From Pseudomonas frederiksbergensis (GTDB taxonomy: Bacteria; Pseudomonadota; Gammaproteobacteria; Pseudomonadales; Pseudomonadaceae): 64,000 nucleotides of DNA. Position numbers and translations under genes: made by a program. Below the pieces are notes generated by a model. It did not search any database. It saw nothing but the letters and a program-made list of their open reading frames with translations, and was not told where the DNA came from. Each line of letters begins with the position of its first letter. The first letter of the stretch is position 1. The stretch covers positions 124,001-188,000 of the forward strand of contig NZ_MOBR01000043.1 of assembly GCF_003732705.1 (NCBI RefSeq), given 5' to 3'. Of the stretch, positions 41,114 through 50,504 are shown piece after piece.

Positions 41114-41866
41114 ATGACCAACACCCCCATGTCCCCAGCCGAATTCGAACAGGTCCTGCGCGCCAAAGGCGCCTACTACCACATCCATCACCCATTCCAC
41201 CAAGCCATGTACGCCGGCCGCGCTACTCGCGAGCAGATCCAGGGCTGGGTCGCCAATCGCTTCTACTACCAGGTCAACATCCCGCTCAAGGACGCCGCGA
41301 TCCTCGCCAATTGCCCGGACCGCGACGTGCGCCGGGAATGGCTGCAACGCATCCTCGATCACGACGGCGAGCCGGGCAGCGAGGGCGGGATCGAAGCCTG
41401 GTTGCGCCTGGGCGAAGCCGTGGGCCTGGACCGCGAGCAAATTCTCTCCCAGGAACTGGTGCTGCCCGGCGTGCGTTTCGCCGTGGACGCCTACGTCAAT
41501 TTCGCCCGTCGCGCCTGCTGGCAGGAAGCGGCCAGCAGCTCCCTGACCGAACTGTTCGCCCCGCAGATCCACCAATCCCGGCTCGATGCGTGGCCCACCC
41601 ATTACCCGTGGATCGAGGCCGGCGGCTACGACTATTTCCGCACACGTTTGAGCCAGGCGCGGCGCGATGTCGAGCACGGTTTGCGCATCACCCTGGCGCA
41701 CTACGTCACGCTCGAAGGCCAGCAACGGATGCTGGAAATCCTTCAGTTCAAACTTGACGTGCTGTGGAGCATGCTCGACGCGATGAGCATGGCCTACGAG
41801 CTGGAGCGCCCGCCGTATCACACCGTCACCTCCTCGAACGTCTGGCATCGGGGGATTGCCCTGTGA
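41114..41866 (+). CDS. pqqC: PqqC, pyrroloquinoline-quinone synthase
   Basis: A 250-residue helical oxidase, the normal length. Conserved segments YYHIHHPFHQAMYAGRATRE, VANRFYYQVNIPLKDAAILA and HYPWIEAGGYDYFRTRL are present. It performs the final ring closure and oxidation to PQQ without a cofactor. It begins after a clear ribosome site (CAGGAGAACCACA). Its stop overlaps the pqqE start. Confidence 0.96.
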   Translation: MTNTPMSPAEFEQVLRAKGAYYHIHHPFHQAMYAGRATREQIQGWVANRFYYQVNIPLKDAAILANCPDRDVRREWLQRILDHDGEPGSEGGIEAWLRLGEAVGLDREQILSQELVLPGVRFAVDAYVNFARRACWQEAASSSLTELFAPQIHQSRLDAWPTHYPWIEAGGYDYFRTRLSQARRDVEHGLRITLAHYVTLEGQQRMLEILQFKLDVLWSMLDAMSMAYELERPPYHTVTSSNVWHRGIAL

Positions 41867-42996
41867 GTCTGATACCTCAGCCGCCGGGCCCGCCACTGTG
41901 GCTGTTGGCGGAACTGACTTATCGCTGCCCGTTGCAATGCCCGTATTGCTCCAACCCGTTGGACTTTGCCCAATCCGGCGAAGAGCTGAGCACCGAAGAA
42001 TGGATTCGCGTATTCCGCGAGGCCCGGGACATGGGGGCCGCGCAACTGGGCTTCTCCGGTGGCGAGCCGCTGGTGCGCCAGGACCTGGCCGAGCTGATCA
42101 ACGCCGCGCGGGACATGGGTTATTACACCAACCTGATCACCTCCGGCATCGGCCTGACCGAGCAGAAGGTCCGCGATTTCAAGGTGGCCGGGCTCGACCA
42201 TATCCAGATCAGCTTCCAGGCCGCCGACGAAGCGGTGAACAACATGCTCGCCGGCTCGCGCAAGGCCTTCACCCAGAAACTCGCCATGGCCCGCGCCGTA
42301 AAAGCCCAGGGCTACCCGATGGTGCTGAACTTCGTCACCCATCGGCACAACATCGACCGGATCGACCGGATCATCGACCTGTGCCTGGAATTGGAGGCGG
42401 ATTTCGTCGAATTGGCCACGTGCCAGTTCTATGGCTGGGCCGAACTCAACCGCGTCGGCCTGCTGCCGACTCGCGAGCAATTGCAGCGCGCCGAGCGCAT
42501 CACCAATGAATACCGTGAACGGCTTGAGGCCCAGGGCCACCCGTGCAAGCTGATCTTCGTCACCCCGGACTACTACGAAGAGCGGCCGAAAACCTGCATG
42601 AACGGTTGGGCCAACCTGTTTCTCGACATCACCCCGGACGGCACCGCGTTGCCATGCCACAGCGCCCGCCAGTTACCGGTGCAGTTTCCCAATGTGCGCG
42701 AGCACAGTATTGAGCACATCTGGACCGATTCCTTCGGCTTCAACCGCTTTCGCGGCGACGACTGGATGAAGGAACCGTGTCGCTCCTGCGATGAAAAACA
42801 CAAGGACCTGGGGGGCTGCCGCTGCCAGGCGTTCATGCTTACCGGTGATGCCGAAAACGCCGACCCGGTGTGCAGCAAGTCGCCGCACCACGGGGTGATC
42901 CTCAAGGCCCGCGAAGAAGCCTACGCGCCGGGGCAGGGCATGGAACACCTGACGTTGCGCAATGAGAAGGCTTCGCGGCTGATCTATCGCGGATAA
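41863..42996 (+). CDS. pqqE: PqqE, radical SAM PQQ crosslinking enzyme
   Basis: A 377-residue radical SAM/SPASM protein. The SAM cluster motif is YRCPLQCPYCSNP (CX3CX2C), and C-terminal auxiliary cluster Cys are in MKEPCRSCDEKHKDLGGCRC and ADPVCSKS. It most likely starts with GTG at 41863, sharing GTGA with the pqqC stop, which gives SLIPQPPGPPLWLLAELTYR, the usual N-terminus. It forms the Glu-Tyr C-C bond in PqqA and normally requires PqqD as peptide chaperone. No pqqD lies between pqqC and pqqE or anywhere in the window, and PqqE is not fused to one. Confidence 0.94.
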   Translation: MSLIPQPPGPPLWLLAELTYRCPLQCPYCSNPLDFAQSGEELSTEEWIRVFREARDMGAAQLGFSGGEPLVRQDLAELINAARDMGYYTNLITSGIGLTEQKVRDFKVAGLDHIQISFQAADEAVNNMLAGSRKAFTQKLAMARAVKAQGYPMVLNFVTHRHNIDRIDRIIDLCLELEADFVELATCQFYGWAELNRVGLLPTREQLQRAERITNEYRERLEAQGHPCKLIFVTPDYYEERPKTCMNGWANLFLDITPDGTALPCHSARQLPVQFPNVREHSIEHIWTDSFGFNRFRGDDWMKEPCRSCDEKHKDLGGCRCQAFMLTGDAENADPVCSKSPHHGVILKAREEAYAPGQGMEHLTLRNEKASRLIYRG

Positions 42997-43011
42997 AGCA
43001 TCAAACGCAGA

Positions 43012-43110
43012 ACCCCTGTGGGAGCGAGCTTGCTCGCGATAGCGGTTTCACATTCAACATCTGTGTTGACTGACATTCCGTCATCGCGAGCAAGCTCGCT
43101 CCCACAGGGG
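43012..43110. repeat. REP doublet (REPIN)
   Basis: Inverted cores GGGAGCGAGCTTGCTCGCGA and ATCGCGAGCAAGCTCGCTCC between pqqE and ercA. Confidence 0.88.
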
Positions 43111-43231
43111 ATTTGTGGTGGATACAGGATTTGGGGACACCCCAACGTGCTACCCATTGGTCTGATTGCATTCACCACCGGATGGGTTAGTGTGGCTGCT
43201 ACCTTCCAAAACAATAAAAACAGGCTTTCCA

Positions 43232-44395
43232 ATGAGCCAAAATCTCAGCCAGCTGCGTAAATTCGTTTCGCCTGAAATCATTTTTGGTGCCGGTTGCCGG
43301 CACAACGTCGGCAACTACGCCAAGACCTTCGGTGCCCGCAAGGTGCTGGTGGTCAGCGACCCCGGGGTGATTGCCGCCGGTTGGGTCGCGGATGTCGAGG
43401 CCAGCCTGCAAGCCCAAGGCATCGATTACTTTTTATATAGCGACGTCTCGCCCAATCCCCGGGTTGAAGAAGTCATGCTCGGCGCCGAGCTGTACAAGGA
43501 AAACCACTGCGATGTGATCGTCGCGATCGGTGGCGGCAGTCCGATGGATTGCGGTAAAGGCATCGGCATTGTCGTTGCCCACGGACGCAGCATCCTCGAG
43601 TTCGAAGGCGTGGACACCATCCGCGTGCCGAGCCCGCCGCTGATCCTGATCCCGACCACCGCCGGCACCTCGGCCGACGTCTCGCAATTCGTGATCATTT
43701 CCAACCAGCAAGAACGCATGAAGTTCTCCATTGTCAGCAAAGCGGTGGTGCCGGACGTGTCGCTGATCGACCCGGAAACCACCCTGAGCATGGACCCGTT
43801 CCTGTCGGCCTGTACCGGCATCGACGCCTTGGTGCATGCCATCGAAGCCTTCGTCTCCACTGGCCATGGCCCGCTGACCGACCCCCACGCCCTCGAAGCG
43901 ATGCGCCTGATCAATGGCAACCTGGTGCAAATGATCGCCAACCCGACCGACATCGCCCTGCGCGAGAAAATCATGCTGGGCAGCATGCAGGCCGGGCTGG
44001 CGTTCTCTAACGCGATCCTCGGTGCCGTCCACGCGATGTCCCACAGCCTCGGCGGCTTTCTCGACTTGCCCCACGGCTTGTGCAACGCGGTGCTGGTCGA
44101 GCACGTGGTGGCGTTCAACTACAGCTCGGCGCCGGAGCGGTTTAAGGTGATTGCCGAGACGTTCGGCATCGATTGCCGAGGCCTGAATCACCGGCAGATC
44201 TGCAAGCGCCTGGTCGAGCATTTGATCGCGTTGAAACATGCCATCGGCTTCCACGAAACCCTGGGCCTGCACGGGGTCAGCATGGCGGACATTCCATTCC
44301 TGTCGCAGCACGCCATGCATGACCCGTGCATCCTGACCAACCCGCGCGAATCCAGTCAGCGTGATGTCGAGGTCGTCTATGGCGAAGCCCTCTGA
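43232..44395 (+). CDS. ercA: iron-containing alcohol dehydrogenase ErcA
   Basis: A 387-residue group III (iron-dependent) alcohol dehydrogenase. NAD-binding GGGSPMDCGKGIGI, TTAGTSADVSQF, and metal-site His in GFLDLPHGLCNAVLVEH and HAMHDPCI. I start at MSQNLSQLRKFVSPEIIFGA (43232). In P. aeruginosa ErcA is required for expression of the ethanol oxidation system although its enzymatic role is unclear. Its end overlaps ercS by 17 bp. A degenerate box (TACCCATTGGTC) lies about 70 bp upstream. Confidence 0.92.
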   Translation: MSQNLSQLRKFVSPEIIFGAGCRHNVGNYAKTFGARKVLVVSDPGVIAAGWVADVEASLQAQGIDYFLYSDVSPNPRVEEVMLGAELYKENHCDVIVAIGGGSPMDCGKGIGIVVAHGRSILEFEGVDTIRVPSPPLILIPTTAGTSADVSQFVIISNQQERMKFSIVSKAVVPDVSLIDPETTLSMDPFLSACTGIDALVHAIEAFVSTGHGPLTDPHALEAMRLINGNLVQMIANPTDIALREKIMLGSMQAGLAFSNAILGAVHAMSHSLGGFLDLPHGLCNAVLVEHVVAFNYSSAPERFKVIAETFGIDCRGLNHRQICKRLVEHLIALKHAIGFHETLGLHGVSMADIPFLSQHAMHDPCILTNPRESSQRDVEVVYGEAL

Positions 44396-46106
44396 CGAGC
44401 AGCAACGGGCGCTGGCCGGGTTGCTGGGACTCGGCAGCCACTCGGCGCGCAAGAGTCACTACCCGGAACTCAACGCGCGCCTCGACGAGCTCGAAGCCGA
44501 GCGCAATCGCTACAAATGGCTGTTCGAAAACGCCGTCCACGGGATCTTCCAGGCCAGCCTTTTGGAAGGCATGCGCGCCGCCAACCCGGCCCTGGCGCGG
44601 ATGCTCGGTTATGACGATCCACAGGAGGTGCTGTTCTCCTTGGCGGATCTGGCGAGCAACCTGTTTGTCGGCGGTGCCAGGGAGCTGGCCAACATCGGCG
44701 AAATCCTCAAGACCGAACGCAGCCTGCACGGCTATGAAACCCAACTGCGGCGCAAGGACGGCAGCAGCCTCGACGTGCTGATGAACCTGTTGCTCAAGCC
44801 CGATCAGGAAGGGCTGGTGGAAGGCTTTGTCGCCGACATCACCGAACGCAAACTCGCTCAGGAACGCTTGCAGCAACTCAACGACGAACTGGAACAACGG
44901 GTCACCGCGCGCACCGACGAATTGCTCGAAGCCAATCGCAACCTGCAACAGCAGATCACCCAGCGTAAACAGATCGCCCAGGCCCTGCGCGATGCCCGGG
45001 ACGCCGCCGAGGCCGCCAACCGCAGCAAGGACAAATACCTCGCCGCCGCCAGCCACGACCTGCTGCAACCGCTCAACGCCGCGCGTCTGCTGATCTCGAC
45101 CTTGCGCGAACGCAAGTTGCCCGATGTCGAGCAGGTGCTGGTGGAACGCACGCACCAGGCATTGGAAGGTGCCGAGGACTTGCTCACCGATTTGCTGGAT
45201 ATTTCCCGTCTCGATCAGGCCGCGGTGAAACCGGACGTTGCGCTGTATCGGCTGGATGAATTGCTCGCGCCACTGGTGTCGGAATTCCAGTCGGTGGCCG
45301 AGGCGGCGGGGCTGAACCTGCGGGTACACATGGGCGACTTTGCCATCAGCACGGACCTGCGCCTGATGACGCGGATTTTGCGCAACTTCCTCAGCAACGC
45401 CTGCCGCTACACCGACGAGGGTTGCATCCTGCTCGGAGCACGCCGCCGGGGTGAAATGCTGCGCCTGGAAGTCTGGGACACCGGGCGCGGGATCGCGGCG
45501 GATCGGCTCGACTCGATCTTCCTCGAGTTCAATCAACTGGACGTTGGCCGCGCCGCCGACCGTAAAGGCGTGGGCCTCGGCTTGGCGATCGTCGAGCGCA
45601 TCGCCAAGATTCTTGGCTACCGGATTCAGGTGCGCTCATGGCCGGGACGCGGGTCGGTATTCAGTATCGACGTGCCGATTTCCCATGAGGTGCCGCTGCC
45701 AATCAGCCTGGCCGTACCGCAACCGGGCGCCGGTAATCCGTTGCCGGGCCGACGCTTGCTGGTGCTGGACAACGAAGTCAGCATCCTTGAAAGCATGAGC
45801 GCTTTGCTTGGGCAGTGGGGCTGCGAAGTGGTCATCGCCACCGATGAGTTCTCGGCGTTGGCGGCGTTGCAGGGGCGGGCGCCAGAACTGATCCTGGCGG
45901 ACTATCACCTCGACCATGGGGTGGTGGGTTGTGACGTGGTACGCCACTTGCGCGAGCATTTCGACCGAGCCATTCCGGCGGTGATCATCACCGCCGACCG
46001 TACCGACCAATGCCGGCGCTCGCTGCAACGACTCGAAGCACCACTGCTGAACAAACCGGTGAAACCCGGCAAGTTGCGCGCGGTGCTGAGTCAATTGTTG
46101 GCTTAG
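44379..46106 (+). CDS. ercS: PAS hybrid sensor histidine kinase ErcS
   Basis: A 575-residue cytoplasmic hybrid kinase: PAS at about residues 35-155 (YKWLFENAVHGIFQ), coiled coil at about 158-205, HisKA AAASHDLLQPLNAARLL, HATPase GVGLGLAIVERIAKI, receiver ADYHLDHGVVGCDV. I start at MAKPSDEQQRALAGL (44379), with GAGG six bases before the ATG; the overlap with ercA suggests coupling. It resembles the HisKA-to-receiver part of the nahK product, so the two are probably ancient duplicates. In relatives ErcS feeds the regulatory cascade for quinoprotein ethanol oxidation. Confidence 0.9.
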   Translation: MAKPSDEQQRALAGLLGLGSHSARKSHYPELNARLDELEAERNRYKWLFENAVHGIFQASLLEGMRAANPALARMLGYDDPQEVLFSLADLASNLFVGGARELANIGEILKTERSLHGYETQLRRKDGSSLDVLMNLLLKPDQEGLVEGFVADITERKLAQERLQQLNDELEQRVTARTDELLEANRNLQQQITQRKQIAQALRDARDAAEAANRSKDKYLAAASHDLLQPLNAARLLISTLRERKLPDVEQVLVERTHQALEGAEDLLTDLLDISRLDQAAVKPDVALYRLDELLAPLVSEFQSVAEAAGLNLRVHMGDFAISTDLRLMTRILRNFLSNACRYTDEGCILLGARRRGEMLRLEVWDTGRGIAADRLDSIFLEFNQLDVGRAADRKGVGLGLAIVERIAKILGYRIQVRSWPGRGSVFSIDVPISHEVPLPISLAVPQPGAGNPLPGRRLLVLDNEVSILESMSALLGQWGCEVVIATDEFSALAALQGRAPELILADYHLDHGVVGCDVVRHLREHFDRAIPAVIITADRTDQCRRSLQRLEAPLLNKPVKPGKLRAVLSQLLA

Positions 46107-46969
46107 GCGAGTGCGCGGTATTGCAGGCTCAAACCCAGTTCAGTGGATTGACCTTGCTCCAGCAAACGCAAGCCTGGCCGGCCGGGCAAGTGATGCGCGT
46201 TGACCGGGTGACTCACCGGTTCGATGCAGAAAAACCCCAGGCCCACCGGGCAGTAGAGCAGGTAGTAATCGCTGCCGGTGGCCTGGCATTCCAGTTCATA
46301 ACCCAGCTCCGGTTGCTGGATCAGGCAGTGGCCGTCCCATGCGCAGAAGCCGTTGTCCACCAGCGTGTCGGGCAAGGCCTTGAGCTGCTGGAAATCCCAT
46401 TCTTCGGGAATCGAACTGAGCTGGGTCGGCAGTTTGGCGGCGTCGCACAGCCAGACTTGCCGGGCGCTTGCCTGCAACCGGGTGTGTGCGGTGCGTGGAA
46501 AGTAAGGGTGCAAACCGAGGCCGTGCCACACCGCGTGTTCGCCGAGATGAGTGACCTTTAGATCAATGCTCAAACGTCCTTCACTCAGGTGGAAACGCTG
46601 CTCGGCGCGGTAGGCGAAGGGCGATGTGCAATCGAGTTGCAGGATGGCTTCGTTGGGCGATTGGGAAACCACTCGCCACGGCTGTTGCCAGGCGCTGCCG
46701 TGGATGGGCAGGGGATCGGTGAGGCTGTTGGGCTTCAGCGCGAGCCAGCCTTCGGGGCACTCGAAACCGCCCTCGGAAATCCGGTTTGACCACGGGGCCA
46801 AGGGGTAGCAACCGAGTTTGCCTGGCAGGCCGGTGTTCAGCGCTTGGGCGTCGCTGTGGCGCAGCAGCGGTTGGCCGGTGCTGCGAACCGTCCAGTTGAC
46901 GATGCTTGCACCGAGTTCCGGGGCGAGGGTGAGGTGGGTGAAATCGTCTTCGAGTTCCAGAAGTTTCAT
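46103..46969 (-). CDS. aldose 1-epimerase family protein
   Basis: A 288-residue mutarotase-fold protein. The catalytic His is in WHGLGLHPYFPR, the catalytic Glu in FFCIEPVSHPVNA, and the N-terminal sugar-binding Arg in YPLAPWSNRISEGGF. I start at MKLLELEDDFTHLTLAPELG (46969); the upstream codons translate repeat sequence. Its stop overlaps the stop of the convergent ercS. As part of the minus-strand run with a lactonase and uronate dehydrogenase, it likely interconverts sugar or uronate anomers. Confidence 0.85.
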   Translation of the reverse strand: MKLLELEDDFTHLTLAPELGASIVNWTVRSTGQPLLRHSDAQALNTGLPGKLGCYPLAPWSNRISEGGFECPEGWLALKPNSLTDPLPIHGSAWQQPWRVVSQSPNEAILQLDCTSPFAYRAEQRFHLSEGRLSIDLKVTHLGEHAVWHGLGLHPYFPRTAHTRLQASARQVWLCDAAKLPTQLSSIPEEWDFQQLKALPDTLVDNGFCAWDGHCLIQQPELGYELECQATGSDYYLLYCPVGLGFFCIEPVSHPVNAHHLPGRPGLRLLEQGQSTELGLSLQYRALA

Positions 46970-46996
46970 GAGATCTCGTTCTGCGTTGGCGGGTTG

Positions 46997-47079
46997 AAAA
47001 GATCGCAGCCTTCGGCAGCTCCTACAGAATCGGGTTTCCACGCGGTCAATGTAGGAGCTGCCGAAGGCTGCGATCTTTT
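46997..47079. repeat. inverted repeat, third REP-like type
   Basis: Arms AAAAGATCGCAGCCTTCGGC and GCCGAAGGCTGCGATCTTTT enclose GTAGGAGCTGCC-type REP sequence. The A and T runs at the ends make it also a plausible bidirectional terminator between the lactonase and epimerase genes. Confidence 0.75.
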
Positions 47080-47085
47080 AGGGTT

Positions 47086-47976
47086 TCAACAATCTTGAAA
47101 CAGAGGCTCAGGCAAGCCTTTCACGCCGGGATCAAGGGCGAACACCCCACCCGCCAACGATTGCTCGTCATGGTCATCCCCAGGGCGAATCGAGGTCACG
47201 AACAACGTATCCAGTCCACTGCCGCCAAACGCGCACATGGTAGGTTTTTTCACCGGTACGGCAAGGGAACGATCCAGTCGCCCATCCGGGGTAAACCGGT
47301 GAATCAGCCCGGCGTCGTTGGCGCAGATCCAGTAGCAGCCCTCAGCATCGACCGCCGCGCCGTCGGGGCGACCGCAGAAGTGATTCATGTCGACGAACAA
47401 TCGACGATTGCTCGGCGTGCCGCTGTCGATGTCGTAGTCGAAGGCCCAGATCTGCTGGGACAGGGGATGGGAGTCGGACAAATACATTGTCAGTCCATCC
47501 GGACTGAAACCCAGGCCATTGGGGACGATGAAACCGGAGAGTTGGGGTTCGAGCGGCCCGCGCTGCCCATGGCTGTAGCGATACAACGTGCCTTCAGCCG
47601 CGTTGGCGCCCATGTTGAGCACCATGCTGCCGGCCCAGAAACGCCCTTGGCGATCACAACGGCCATCGTTCAGGCGCATGTCGGGGCGGGCGTGATCGAC
47701 GTGTGCCAGCAGTTCGCTGTCGAGGCTACCGTCGTTGTGCGGGCGCAGATGAAAGAACCCGCTTTCCATCCCCGCGACCCAGCCACCGTCGCGGTGACGG
47801 GAGATGCAAGCGAGCATTTCCGGGGCGGTCCAGGCATCGACGTGGCCGGTGGCGGCACTCCAGCGCTGCAAGCCCCCGGCGGGAATATCGACCCAGTACA
47901 GGGCGTTTTCCTCGGGGACCCAGACCGGGCATTCACCGACCGCGTTACGGGCATCGACAATCAATTCGGCTTGCAT
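47086..47976 (-). CDS. SMP-30/gluconolactonase-type lactonase
   Basis: A 296-residue six-bladed propeller of the SMP-30/Gnl/LRE family. Metal-site segments: the Glu in NAVGECPVWVPEENALYWVD, RLNDGRCDRQGRFWAG, FIVPNGLGFSPDGLTMYLSD and CGRPDGAAVDAEGCYWI. It should hydrolyse a sugar-acid lactone; beside uronate dehydrogenase the likely substrate is the lactone produced from a hexuronate. 26 bp after udh, so co-transcribed. Confidence 0.88.
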   Translation of the reverse strand: MQAELIVDARNAVGECPVWVPEENALYWVDIPAGGLQRWSAATGHVDAWTAPEMLACISRHRDGGWVAGMESGFFHLRPHNDGSLDSELLAHVDHARPDMRLNDGRCDRQGRFWAGSMVLNMGANAAEGTLYRYSHGQRGPLEPQLSGFIVPNGLGFSPDGLTMYLSDSHPLSQQIWAFDYDIDSGTPSNRRLFVDMNHFCGRPDGAAVDAEGCYWICANDAGLIHRFTPDGRLDRSLAVPVKKPTMCAFGGSGLDTLFVTSIRPGDDHDEQSLAGGVFALDPGVKGLPEPLFQDC

Positions 47977-48002
47977 GGACGCTCATTCCCTTGGAGGTTG
48001 GC

Positions 48003-48821
48003 TCAATCGCCGAACGGACCGGACGCCACAAACGCGCCACCCTGGTAAACCATCGCCGGATCATCCGCAGCGGGCATCGGTTGGGCTTCGATTTTTTCGC
48101 GGAACACTTCGGAGTTGTCCTGGGGCACATAGCCCAGGCCAGCGGCGTAGCGGTTGTCCCACCAGACGTTCTTGTTGTCGGACACGCCGTAGACAATGGT
48201 GTGCCCGACATCCGGTGCGTACAACGCACGTTCGAGCAACTGGGTCAGGTCACCGAAGCTCAGCCAGGTGCTCATCATCCGGCGGTTTTGCGGTTCCGGG
48301 AATGAGGAGCCGATGCGCACGCTGACGGTTTCGATGCCGTAGCGATCGAAGTAGAAACTGGCGATGTCTTCGCCGTAGGACTTGGACAAACCGTAGTAAC
48401 TGTCCGGGCGGCGAGGGGAGCGGGCGTCGATCACTTCGTCCTGTTTGTAGAAACCGATGACGTGGTTGGAACTGGCGAAAATCACCCGCTTCACGCCATG
48501 CCGGCGCGCGGCTTCGTAGATGTGGAAAACGCCGCAGATGTTGGCGCCGAGGATCTCTTCGAACGCGTGCTCGGTGGAAACGCCGCCAAAATGCAGAATC
48601 GCGTCCACGCCTTCGACCAGTTGGTGCACGGCGTGTTTGTCGGCGAGGTCGCAGATGACGACTTCTTCGCGGTCATCGATGGCTGGAGTGATGTTGGCGA
48701 TGTCCGACAGGCGAATCACGTTGGCATAGGGGCGCAGGGTTTCGCGCAAGACTTTACCGAGGCCACCGGCGGCGCCGGTCAGGAGCAGGCGATTGAAAGG
48801 GGCAGGGGAAGTTGTGGTCAT
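48003..48821 (-). CDS. udh: uronate dehydrogenase (NAD-dependent epimerase/dehydratase fold)
   Basis: A 272-residue short-chain dehydrogenase. NAD-binding LLTGAAGGLGKVLRETL, YxxxK catalytic pair in SYYGLSKSYGED, and FASSNHVIGFY, all features of bacterial uronate dehydrogenases that oxidise glucuronate or galacturonate to the aldarolactone. I start at MTTTSPAPFNRLLLTG (48821). First gene of the udh-lactonase-epimerase run; an operator-like site lies 33-53 bp upstream. Confidence 0.9.
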   Translation of the reverse strand: MTTTSPAPFNRLLLTGAAGGLGKVLRETLRPYANVIRLSDIANITPAIDDREEVVICDLADKHAVHQLVEGVDAILHFGGVSTEHAFEEILGANICGVFHIYEAARRHGVKRVIFASSNHVIGFYKQDEVIDARSPRRPDSYYGLSKSYGEDIASFYFDRYGIETVSVRIGSSFPEPQNRRMMSTWLSFGDLTQLLERALYAPDVGHTIVYGVSDNKNVWWDNRYAAGLGYVPQDNSEVFREKIEAQPMPAADDPAMVYQGGAFVASGPFGD

Positions 48822-48853
48822 GGTGGTTCCTGAATATTGAGTCATTGCAGTTG

Positions 48854-48874
48854 TTGTAAGTTGTCGTATGACTT
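48854..48874. promoter_or_regulatory. candidate GntR-type operator before udh
   Basis: The 21-bp site begins TTGTAAG and ends CGTATGACTT. Its reverse-strand twin at 50505-50525 before oprD matches 16 of 21 positions by eye. GntR/FadR-type regulators bind such TTGT...ACAA sites; no GntR gene is in the window. Confidence 0.55.
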
Positions 48875-48977
48875 GGGCGAAGTATCGTTAGGCTTTCCGG
48901 TGGTTGTCAACGCGTTGGTGGTTGAAATTGACGGAGGGTACATAGGCTGCGCAGTGATCCTGTGGTGAGATCGCTTT

Positions 48978-49150
48978 TGTGGCGAGGGGCTTGCCTGTGG
49001 TGAGGAGGCTTGCCTGTGGCGAGGGGGCTTGCCCCCGTTGGGTCGCGAAGCGGCCCCGGCGGTTCTTCAGACTCACCGGGTCGAAAGGTTTCACGACTGC
49101 TTCGCAGTCGAACGGGGTGATGCGGCATTCCGACAAGCCCCCTCGCAACA
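48978..49150. repeat. GC-rich repeat cluster of a different type
   Basis: Short repeats GTGGCGAGGGGCTTGCC, GTGGTGAGGAGGCTTGCC and GTGGCGAGGGGGCTTGCCCC run into palindromic sequence GTCGCGAAGCGGCCCC and GACTGCTTCGCAGTC, ending GACAAGCCCCCTCGC. The 352-bp gap between oprD and udh holds this and the operator-like site but no gene. Confidence 0.7.
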
Positions 49151-49173
49151 GGATTGATGTCAGCCTTGGCGCC

Positions 49174-50469
49174 TCACAACAACGAAATCGGATAGCTCAC
49201 AAAGATCCGGTTCTCATCAAATTCATTCGTGCTGAAATCCTTGCGAATACTCGCATTGCGCCACTTGACGTTGAGGTTTTTCAGCACACCACTCTGCACG
49301 GTATACGCCAGTTCGCTCTCGCGGCCCCATTCCTTGCCATCGGTGATCGCCCCGGTGTGCACGTTATCGCCGCTGATGTAGCGGTTCATCATGGTCAGAC
49401 CGGGAACGCCGAGGGCGACGAAGTTGTAGTCGTGGCGCACTTGCCAGGATTTTTCCTTGGCGTTGTCGTAGCTGGAGTTGTAACTGTCGTTGGCCAGGGT
49501 GCCGCCGCTGGTGCCGTTGACGCGCATCCAGACGCTGTCGCCGGTAAGTTTTTGCAGGCCGACATAGAAGGTGCTGCCGCCGTATTTGGCCGAGAGCATG
49601 GCGAATGCGGTTTTGTTGTCGAGGTCGCCGGCCAGGGCGCTGCCGTCTTCCTTGCCGATGAAGTAACCGAGGTTGGCGCCCAGGGTCCAGTCGCCGATGG
49701 GCTGGCTGTGGCTCAGGTTGAAATATTTCTGCTGATAAATGTCGCTGAGTTCCGAATACCAGACGCCGACCAAGGTGCGCTTTTCATTGAAGGTGTATTC
49801 ACCGCCGCCGAAGTTGAAACGGTCGGAGGTGAACGCGGCTTTGCCGTTCATCGACATGTCGTCCATGCTCGAATCGTTACGCGGGCTGTTGGCGCGGAAC
49901 TGGCCGCCGTAGAGCTTCAGGCCATCGATTTCGCTGGAAGTGACCTGCCCGCCGCGAAAGGTTTGCGGCAGGGAGCGACCGTCGTCCGAGCGCAGCACCG
50001 GCAGCACCGGCATCCATTCGCCGACCTTCAATTCGGTCTTCGACACCTTGGCCTTGAACGCCACGTTGGTGCGACCAAAGTTATCCGCCGGGCGCCCGTC
50101 GTGATCCAGCGGCAGCAGTTGCGTGCCACCGGTGCCTTTGCCGCCATCGAGCTTCACCGAGTACAACCCCAACACGTCCACACCGAAACCGACGGTGCCT
50201 TGGGTGAAACCGGACTTGGCGTCGAGAATAAAGCTTTGCGTCCACTCTTCAGCCTTGCCCTGGGGGTAGGCCGGGTTGGTGAAGTTGCGATTGAAGTAGG
50301 CATTGCGCAGGTTCAGCGTGGCGCTGGCGTCATCGACGAAACCTTCAGCGTGGCTGGTCATCGGCAGGGCGAGGGCCAGGCTGCTGCAACTAATCAGGCT
50401 TAGGGTATGACGGCGGACGAAGGTGAGGCGAGGGGTGCAGACGGAGGAATGGCGGACGAGTTTGCTCAC
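49174..50469 (-). CDS. OprD-family outer-membrane porin
   Basis: A 431-residue porin. It probably starts with GTG at 50469 (SKLVRHSSVCTPRLTF), where AAGGGA lies nine bases upstream; a signal peptide with core LSLISCSSLALALPMTSHA follows. Family blocks: FVDDASATLNLRNAYFNR, WTQSFILDAKSGFTQGTVGFG, and the C-terminal strand FDENRIFVSYPISLL. OprD porins import specific small anions; sharing an operator-like site with udh suggests uptake of hexuronates or aldarates. Confidence 0.9.
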   Translation of the reverse strand: MSKLVRHSSVCTPRLTFVRRHTLSLISCSSLALALPMTSHAEGFVDDASATLNLRNAYFNRNFTNPAYPQGKAEEWTQSFILDAKSGFTQGTVGFGVDVLGLYSVKLDGGKGTGGTQLLPLDHDGRPADNFGRTNVAFKAKVSKTELKVGEWMPVLPVLRSDDGRSLPQTFRGGQVTSSEIDGLKLYGGQFRANSPRNDSSMDDMSMNGKAAFTSDRFNFGGGEYTFNEKRTLVGVWYSELSDIYQQKYFNLSHSQPIGDWTLGANLGYFIGKEDGSALAGDLDNKTAFAMLSAKYGGSTFYVGLQKLTGDSVWMRVNGTSGGTLANDSYNSSYDNAKEKSWQVRHDYNFVALGVPGLTMMNRYISGDNVHTGAITDGKEWGRESELAYTVQSGVLKNLNVKWRNASIRKDFSTNEFDENRIFVSYPISLL

Positions 50470-50504
50470 AGTGACGTTCCCTTTGCTTCTTGTTGTTTTT
50501 ATTT

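Noticed and set aside
46997..47041. Extra N-terminal codons on the aldose epimerase gene
   Set aside because: They encode the inverted repeat; the mutarotase fold starts at the ATG at 46969.
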